A stretch of DNA of 64,000 nt, taken from positions 558,001-622,000 of the forward strand of contig BQUP01000007.1 of assembly GCA_022835595.1 (NCBI GenBank). Reading direction: 5' to 3'. Positions 56,229-64,000 of this stretch are shown piece by piece; the stretch's first letter is position 1, and each line of letters opens with the position of its first letter. The position numbers and the translations under genes were made by a program. The notes beneath the pieces are model-generated. The model was not told the DNA's origin. It did not search any database and was given only the letters and a program-made list of their open reading frames with translations. The DNA is from Cystobasidium ongulense (lineage: Eukaryota > Basidiomycota > Cystobasidiomycetes > Cystobasidiales > Cystobasidiaceae).

Positions 56229-59200
56229 CTATTGGAAGTTAGGCATGTTCATAATCATTACACTCCCCCTCTTTCTTCTCATTTCTTCATTATTAGCATT
56301 CTTTCCCTTTCCAGTTCTAGCAAAAGATTGTCCGAATGATTCAGCAGTTATTGTTGCTCTTCTGCTATCGACTGTTATATTACTGAGTGAATCACCAGCT
56401 TCTTCGTCATCTTCAATGCTCGGTCCTGCGATACGAACAACCCCGTCTCGTCTTGCTATTGAATCGGGAAGATCATGTTGATCGCTTGGTGTTTTGGCGC
56501 TTGATGCACTACTGCATATCGAAGTATTGGTATCAGAATTGGATAACTCTTCCTCTTCATCTTGAGCGGTCTTATCGTCTTCTTGATCGTTGATCTTTGG
56601 TGATTGTTGGAGTATTTTAGGTGATTGATCATGTTGAGGCGATACCTTTCTAGATCTCCAAATTGCAGCAGCTGGACCAGCAGCACTACCTGCTCCCATA
56701 GAATTACTGACTATAGAAGAAAATGAAGAAGCGCTGCTTCTTTTTCTAGAATGAGTAGCCATAAAACCTAGCGCAGCAGGAGAAGCGCCCGAGCTAAAGA
56801 AGGGAGAAGGCGATCTTCCAGTTAAAGTAGGTGTCCGTGTGAGCATATTAGAACCATTTGAAGAAACAGATCTTCGACTTCCAGCTTCAGAAGCAGCAGG
56901 TGATGAAGGACTCGCTCCCTTTTCTTTATGATTATCAAGTAGATTTGATAAGGACAGTCTTTGATTGAGAAACTTTTTCGCTATGGGTGTAGCTGCAGCA
57001 ACAGTCTCTGAATCTGCACTTTCTGAACTATCTTTGCGATTCGCTGGCGCTGGTAGGTCGACCATATGCCATGAAGCTCTATATCCTGTTACTGAGCTAT
57101 TTGAGTTCCGATGATGACTTCCAGCTTGTCCAGACGAGGAAGATTGTCCAGGTGAAGAAAAGGAAGTCCAATTTGAATCGGCGCTCGAAAATGGAGTTCG
57201 AAGATCGATAGTAGGAGGACTACTTGATGATACACCTCCCTTTCCACATCGGGCTATTGGGCTCTTGCTAGGTGGTACAGGAGGCAATCCATCTTCACCA
57301 GGCAAGGAGAGCGTAAGTTTCGGTTGTACAGCAGGAACTCTGGATGCTGTATTGGTATTGCCCAATGGTAGCGAAAGATCCAACTTTGAGTCATTGAAAT
57401 GAATATTTTCGAAATTTTCTGATTGATAGGCAGCTAGAAAAGTGCCAGGTTTTGGAAAGACCTGTTCTCTTTCGTTCACAAGGAGTGAAAGCATGACAGG
57501 AGACAAGCGTAGTGTAGGAGAAAGGATGAGACGAAGGTTTGAAAATGTCATTTTTGTCACATTCGAGAATGAAGCGAGATGTGCGAGATGATACGCTATT
57601 AGTTGCGCCAGAGAATGGGTAGATACCACGTTGTCAGCGACTATTCTGCATGATGTACTGCCCGTATTCGGACTGCAATGAAGAGTGAAACTCACAGATC
57701 TCCCTAAGCAAAATGACGTTCTCTTTCGGTAAATTATTTGCGAACAAGTCCTTGATACGTTTAATGACCAATGGACTTGCAGAAGTAGTAGCAGGAACAG
57801 TGTTCTGTTGATTGGTAAAAATCCCAGTTGAGTTCGAAGTGTTGGAATTTGAAGAATTTGGAGGATTTGGTGACTGTGCTTGTGCCATTGTTACTTTTGA
57901 AGATGCTGCATTTCCGGTGTGTTCTAATAAAAGGATATCGATTTCTCTTTCCATGTTATGCAGTAGTGATTCTGGTACTGTTCGTCCAAGAAAAGAAAGC
58001 ATATCAGCATCGGAACTTCACTTTTGACTCCGCCTCTTCTCTTCATATCTTGTAAAGCAGTCGGTGGAAGGCCAAAAACAAGAGAAAGAGAAAAATGAAG
58101 AGGAAGAAAAGACAGACGAGACAGTAAGAAAATCACTCACATTCTCTCAACCAAAGTTTAAAACAAGAAGCAACAGCACTCGGTTCTAGAATTCTAGTAT
58201 CCAATTTCAAAAGTAAATCTAAATCTTTACCAGAATCAAAGATAATTCTTAAATTTGTAATTTGTAAAGTTGATCCTGGTATTCTATATAAACCTTCTTC
58301 TGTTTTACCATATTCGTTTAAATAATCTAAACATCTTATTGCGACTGCGTTGTGTTTTTTTGAAAAAAAAAAAAAAGAGAAAAAATCAAGAAATCTGTAA
58401 GCATGATTATCTTCCATTTCGTGTGTGCTCTCCGGAAGTTGTTGATGTGAAAGCACGACGTAAGGGGAAGAAACTCACTAGCAGGAAGGAAGAAGCAAGC
58501 TTCTTTCCTTCTAATAATCTCTTCTTTCTGCATTTCCGCATGTCCATATAACGCAGGTACGTTATCCTTTACGTTTACGAGTAATCTAGTCCTATCAGCC
58601 GCGACATTCAGCGGAGCACCGAAGACTTCACCCGCTCTACCTAGTGGTACATTAACGCCTAATATGTTCTTAAATCTTCCATTAGAATTAATAGAACGAT
58701 TAATCAAGCTCTCTTTTGAATTAGTCTGTAGTGCGGAGGCGTGTCGAGATGTAGGAGAAGAGGAGGAAGAGGAGATTGAAGTGTTTGAAAGAGGTGATTG
58801 TCGATGTGTTAATCCTAGTGTATTAGAAAGCGAGGATGGAGTAGCTCTATGTAACCCTAACCTTCTTCCTGTTGAACGTTCAGGGATACTATCCATTTGA
58901 CCATCTTGTTGCCCATTACCCGATGCATTAGCACTACTAGCCAGCGTAATAGAAGAAGGGGAATTACTCAAAGAGGTATTACTATCGCTACTAGTAGTAG
59001 TATTGGACGAATTAGAGAAAGAAGGTGAAAATTTACGTAAATTATTCGAAGAAGAAGTTCTAATAGCACTACTAAAACTAGATAAACTTCTTAAGGATGA
59101 TGATTTACTCATTTGAGCTTGAGGTTGGGTTGAATGTTGAGGTAAAAAATCTCTACTTTGATTCATATTCGTCGATGTCGATGATGATGATTCTTCGATA

Positions 59201-60603
59201 CCATGTATACTTCTATTATCGTTTCCTCCACCACCTCTCATTTTATTCGATGCTGCTGCTTTGAAACGGTTTGCAATATTGACTGCTTTTGAGATTGCTT
59301 CTTTGGAATGTCCTTGTAGTGATCCTTGCTTGTTGGTAGCAGTCGTGCTACTTGATGTAACAGAAGTGCCTGATGAGATTGGGATGTTCCCATTTTCATT
59401 TCCTTGGTCTGTGCTTGATGAAGAGGGTGCAGCGCTGTCAGACTGGAAGAGGTAATTTGAGGAGTTGGATACAGAAGAGGGAGAGGGATAATTTGAGATT
59501 CCACTCATTGCTCCTCCTGTATTCCTGCTACTATGATCAAGTATGGAGGGGTGTCCGCTATTTCCAGTATAGGAAGATGAAGTAGAGCCCTTTGATGGCG
59601 ATGAGGTACCGTTGTTGTTGAGATTAGAGGACATTGAGTGTAGTTTTGCGGATGCAGAACTACCCCATCTAGCAGCCAACGCAGCCATTCTATTCGAGGC
59701 TGTACTCGAAGTCGTCGAACTACCACTGTCAAGTGGCGTTGATGATGAGATGAAGTTGATGGAAGGGAGAGCACCACTACCAGATGAGGAAGCAGTTGTG
59801 GTCGCAATAGAGGGAGGTGTAGATTGCAATTGACCTGATATACCGTGTAATCTATGTTGTTGGAGTATCGTACTGGTATTGTCCGTCAAAGTGCTGTTGT
59901 CCAGCAGTGAAAGTGTAGAATTGGTACGTGCGGGACGTATGTACTCCAAAACACTATTCGCAACCAACGTGGGTTGATTAGAGCCATGTACCTGAGTCGT
60001 ACTCGTTCCTAACGCTTGTTCTTGTATTGTGCTTCCATTGTCCGAGCTTTGGTGGTGTATGGTGGGAGAAGAAGAAGCGCTCGGATGGAGTGCGATCGCC
60101 TTTTCGTCGGTGGTGGTGGTCAGACTACTGCTACTGCCAGCTGGATGCAGAGTAGCAGTATATGAAGAGGCTGCAGCTGCATTCGGTCTTGCATTAGACG
60201 TGGGCAGTTGCTTCAATTGCATTTGCTGTTGCTGCTGCTGATGCGCCACTCCGAATGCCAGCAATGCGGCGAATCTATCTTTCTCCATCGAGGGACTTGC
60301 ATTGACGAGTGGGGTAGTGTTAGCAGATGATGAAAGAGCCCTGCTTCTGGCCTCCTGCTCTTCCAGTGCAGCTTCATCTTCTGTCATTTTAGGTGGAGCG
60401 ACTCTCTTGTTTTTGAGATTGTTGGAAACGGCGCGTGGTGGTGATGGACGAGTAGCGAGTGGAGCTGCTACTTTCAAGGCCATTGCGATGCGTGAGGGTG
60501 GTCCGTGTGAGCTGCTCTCTTCTCGAGCTACCGTGTTGTCTGCTGTGAGGTGGTGGTGGTGGATGTCTTCTTGATGATGAGACTGCCCATCTTCCTGCAG
60601 CAT
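56229..60603 (-). CDS. Large RhoGAP-domain protein with low-complexity flanks
   Basis: Four exons on the minus strand (60603-58479, 58344-58141, 57977-57696, 57640-56229) give 1,340 residues. RhoGAP proteins switch off Rho/Rac/Cdc42 GTPases. The domain starts near residue 659 (VFGAPLNVA), continues with IAIRCLDYLNEYGKTEEGLYR (shown here in part: the Arg of EGLYRIPGS is the arginine finger), SCFKLWLRE, LPESLLHNME and VTKMTFSNLRLILSPTLRL. Intron 2 (57978-58140) is placed so that LWLRE joins LPESLL, and intron 3 so that LLREI joins FADNVVS. Inside the domain, between ILLLEHTG and VIKRIKDLF, an insertion of about 45 residues rich in Ser/Asn/Thr/Pro interrupts the fold. The 650-residue N-terminus and the 400-residue C-terminus are Ser/Thr/Asn/Gln-rich and probably disordered. 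Confidence 0.88.
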
Positions 60604-61499
60604 GGTCGCGCGCGTCTCTGTGTATTGCCAGACTATCCGACGCTGAAGCCTGGACTGTCCGGCGACCAGCTAGTAACCACTCTGTCGTATGTACGCTCTT
60701 CTCCTCGCTGGGACGAGGTATAGTATAAACGACGTTCGACCCTCGGACGCGTTGACTTGTTCGTCGGTCTCTTGATGAGCGCTGGAGATATGCGAAGGAA
60801 AGGTGGAGAGGAGAGAAGCTGCAGCATATGACAGCGAGGATGGACAGGCGATGGTGACAAGAAGCTCGTCGGAGAATGGGCTGCTCGCTATGTATGTTTA
60901 TCAAAGCAGAGCGGGTCTTACTACTATTCCTGTCGTGAATTGCCTGTCTTCAATCTTGCCTGCCATTATTTTGCTTCCCTGCTGCTCTCGGTGCGGCATT
61001 TGCTAATCACCGAGGATCTCAGGCCTTGGACGTGTAGACTGCGTATAGCTGTAAGTTACCACAGATGCAGCTACGTGTAGCCTACTCTATGCTCGGGTCA
61101 GCCTGCTCTCTTCCAGCAGCGTGTCTACAGCTTGCTCTCTCGCCATACTAATGGTGGCGAGTCCATCTTTCTCGATCAGCCTCGTGTAGAGATTGTAGAT
61201 TAAAGCTTCTCTCGCAGCATGCATTAGCAATAGGACTAATACTATGGTGCCAGTGAGAGCAGCTGCATCACTACTGCCAAGGGTGTATTGCCTAATGCGC
61301 GACTCATGCGGGTGATCGAGGCTGTGTGTGCGATAGCGTGTGTGGTGTGTCACTCGACGGCTCTTCTTCCAATACATACAGCAACGCATGCCAACCACAC
61401 GCATAGGCTACTGCCATCCATCACCCGGAGACCTGTTATGACGCCGATATCCCCCAACATCCATTGACCGCGCGCATGGACTGAAAATACATAAGCAAG
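60604..61499. other. Divergent promoter region between the RhoGAP and TRK genes
   Basis: About 900 nt between divergent start codons. A GT-rich tract (61320-61350) is the only compositional feature. No gene is supported. Confidence 0.4.
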
Positions 61500-64000
61500 A
61501 TGGCGCAAAGCCATCATCACCACGCAGCCGTGAACAGCAGGCAGAAGCATGCTTCATCTCCCATATCTACCTCGCCTGTAGAAAGCAGCAGTAATGCGAC
61601 CACTACTACTACTACAACAGCGCACGAAATGAGTGAGATCGAAGAAGCCGATATAAGCACTACTACAGCGAGAGAAGAAGGCACGCAAAGTAGACATGCA
61701 TTGCATCAAGATTCTTCAGATAGCGAAGATGACACTGACAGTCAAGACATCAGTGAAGAGCTGCAAGATGAAGAAGATGAAAGAGATGAACATCGTCTAC
61801 CTAGACAAGGCTTACCTAGCTTTTGGTACGCCCTGAGACGATTGAATCTGAGAGATCCAGGGTCGATATTGCGTAGTCTCAAGTGAGCTATTCCACCTGT
61901 TCAGGTTCTCTTGTTTGCATCTTTGATACTTATGCTGGTTCTCCACAATGATCAAAAGCTTCTTTCGTTGGCACGTTATGATCGGTATATTCGTACCTCT
62001 GATAACAGCAGGCATCTTTTGCGCTGTTAATACGCGAGTAACAATCGCTTATATAGATGCGATATTCAGTGAGTCCCCTTCCTCTCTGCCTGTATTGCTG
62101 TTTCAATGCTGATTCCTTTGGTTACCTTGTGTCGTTTCACATCTGATTCACTTCACTCTCCATAGTGTGCACTTCTGCTTTGACACTCACTGGTCTATCA
62201 AGCGTACTGCTAGCAGATATGAGCTTCGGTAGGTCCACTATTCTCAGCAACAGTAACAAAGGTTCGGAAAGAAAGAGCTGACAAAACGGTCGCACAATCT
62301 GTTCCCGACATTGTTAACAGGTCAACAATTCATATTATATCTCTTAATGCAATTCGGATCGATTCAATTCGTTTCATTACTAGTACTAGTCATAAGAAGA
62401 TCAACATTTAGTAAAAAGTTTTCACCAAATGAATCTTATTGGCCACACAAAACATTTATTTTAAAAACCGAAGATTTTAATTTAGCAAATGATATTCTAG
62501 AAGATCCTGATGAAGTTCCTAAATTACATAAACATATGCTTAAGAAAATTAAAAAAGGGTCAAAGAACAAGGACAGTTTACCAGTAGCTGTTGCTGCCGC
62601 TGCCACTAATAATAGTATTAAGAATAAAAAGGGGAAAAAACAAAATGGTAAAAGTAGTTTGAAAGATCATAGTAATGATAGTCATCAGAATGAAAATGAA
62701 ACAATTGGAGATGAGGATACTCGTAATGGGAGGAATAGCTTTCAGTTGAAAAGAATGAATTCACCGCTTTCAATGAAAAGTAGTGATTATGCTGCTCACC
62801 CTCTCAAGAAGAAAGCCAGTCATAACAGCAGTACTTCGCGGCATGACGATGCTCAAGATCATTCTTCGAATATTGTAGGATTAGCCGGCACATCAACATC
62901 AACCTCTCATCCCCTCGATAAACATCGTTATAGGGTGCGACAGCGTACCATTGTTCCGCCTTCAAAAGCCGAAATTGATACCCAACGCAAAACAACGACT
63001 AGAAAAGGGACAAATATCTCAAATGGTACGAGTCGAAAAGCAGCTACTACTTCAAGTTCCACTGCAAACCCACATCTACAAAATCATCATCGTCCACATC
63101 AAAGTTCAAGAGGTGGTTTCCCAAATCCAATAAATGCTATTTTTTCTGAAGGTATTTATCAATTGAGGAAAAGAAATGATACTAGACAGCATTCTCATTC
63201 TAGAGAATTTGAACGATTTGAAAGTGGATTACATGGTCATCTTTTGAGTAATCCTTCGCATAATGATGGTCGTACTGCAAGCCTCAGTCGAACAAATACT
63301 GGACGATCTAGGAGAATGAGTATATCAGCAAGACAAGGAACTGGATCAGCTACTGTTTCTAGAGAAGGGAATAACGCTGATTTAGAAGCGGGATATAAAA
63401 ATGGCGTCAATGGCATCAAGCGTATAGGAGGAGAAAAAGCGGAAGGTCCCAGAAATCCAACTAGAAAAGTGTCTATGCCTTCTTCAGCGTATCGATTCGG
63501 ACGTAACTCTACCGTCAGAGACTTATCAAAAGAAGCTCATCTGAAATTGGCTCAACTCGAGGTAAGACTATCTTTCTTACTTGTGCCCTGTTGCAGACCA
63601 CGAAGACGACTCCTTACTAATGGATGTTTTTTGATTTCTTGGACTGCTTTTCAGATATCGTCAATGTCATTACTCATTTACATTATTCTAACATGGTGGA
63701 TTGGTCTACAACTCCTCTTTGTTATCATTTGGTCACCTTATTTCGAAGCAGGTCATTTTCAAGATGTTTTCCAACAATACAACCCTAGAGTTTCTAGAAC
63801 TTGGTTTTCAGTTTTTCAAGTGTCTAGTATGCTCAATAATTGTGGACTTTCGTGAGGTTTTACATTTTTTTCTCGCCCCCTTCCCCCTTTCATCCTTTCT
63901 TCTCGCGATACCAATGCTTTCTGTAAGTCATGGTCAAAACAATCTAGACTGACTCTCGTTGCCTTTTTCTGCGAATTTATAGCCTAGTAGATGGTAGCTT
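61500..64000 (+). CDS. TRK1: TRK-family potassium transporter, 5' part
   Basis: Exons 61500-61882, 61959-62068, 62166-62228, 62321-63561, 63655-63851 and one starting at 63983 and leaving the window. The start aagATGg has a good context; the N-terminus is His- and acid-rich and cytosolic. The first M1-P-M2 unit is clear: VMIGIFVPLITAGIFCAV, the pore loop with TSALTLTGLSSV (the Gly of TLTGL lines the filter), then FILYLLMQFGSIQFVSLLVL. A very basic, Ser/Asn-rich cytosolic loop of about 380 residues follows (62400-63540), as in fungal Trk1/Trk2. The next helix (SLLIYIILTWWIGLQLLFVI) leads into the second pore region (VFQVSSMLNNCGLS then LVDGS). This family imports K+ at the plasma membrane. The remaining M-P-M units lie beyond the window. 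Confidence 0.9.

Noticed and set aside
58021-58080. Extra exon in the RhoGAP gene coding for LPPTALQDMKRR
   Set aside because: No AG acceptor exists between the preceding donor and this segment; joining LWLRE to LPESLL by the acceptor at 57978 fits both frame and family motif.

Overview
The window is nuclear DNA from an intron-rich fungus, most likely a basidiomycete. Coding regions are broken by many short introns (mostly 50-100 nt, GT-AG), base composition is balanced, and the gene set is fungal housekeeping: Fzo1, LETM1/Mdm38, Ilv3, Ca2+-regulated mitochondrial carrier, aconitase, RFX factor, Tra1, PHAF1/UPF0183, RhoGAP and Trk. The class cannot be fixed from sequence alone; intron density and composition would suit a Tremellomycete-like or Ustilaginomycotina-like lineage. 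I see no mobile element, viral fossil, rRNA gene, convincing tRNA gene or CRISPR array.

Layout. 1-1865 is the 3' part of a mitofusin (FZO1, +). 2658-4594 (+) encodes an unrecognised seven-helix membrane protein. 4951-7616 (+) is an EF-hand LETM1 protein. 7940-10425 (+) is dihydroxy-acid dehydratase (ILV3, 10 exons including a 15-nt microexon). 10851-12631 (+) is a protein with a possible degenerate NDK-like N-terminus. 13061-15239 (+) is an EF-hand mitochondrial carrier. 15956-16531 (+) is a small S/T-P-rich protein. 16748-17930 (+) is an MRH-domain type I membrane protein. The strand then switches: 18092-21252 (-) is a 937-aa protein with a Gly/Leu/Asp/Tyr-rich N-terminus and four to five copies of a repeat I do not recognise. 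21904-23295 (-) is unrecognised, and 24495-27776 (-) is mitochondrial aconitase with three microexons. 28991-31617 and 32309-34922 (+) are tandem NCS1-family permeases. 35971-40801 (+) is an RFX transcription factor. 41457-53603 (-) is TRA1. 53972-55861 (+) is PHAF1/UPF0183, divergent from TRA1. 56229-60603 (-) is a large RhoGAP protein. 61500-64000 (+) is the 5' part of a TRK potassium transporter.

How the genes relate. Four or five products act in mitochondria (Fzo1 fusion, LETM1 ion homeostasis, Ilv3, the carrier, aconitase), but they are independently transcribed and I see no operon-like logic. The only clear family expansion is the NCS1 tandem pair, which share intron positions. Splice boundaries were worked out by hand from reading-frame continuity and family motifs. 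Where total lengths are given, exon sums are divisible by three.

The most novel element is the 18092-21252 protein: no Lys, Arg or Cys in its first 313 residues, then a two-block repeat with a period of about 111-158 residues. Secondary points are the orphan 7TM protein, two GC-AG introns (one at a position where the tandem paralog uses GT-AG), the microexons in two Fe-S dehydratases, and an MRH domain lacking the usual sugar-binding Glu.
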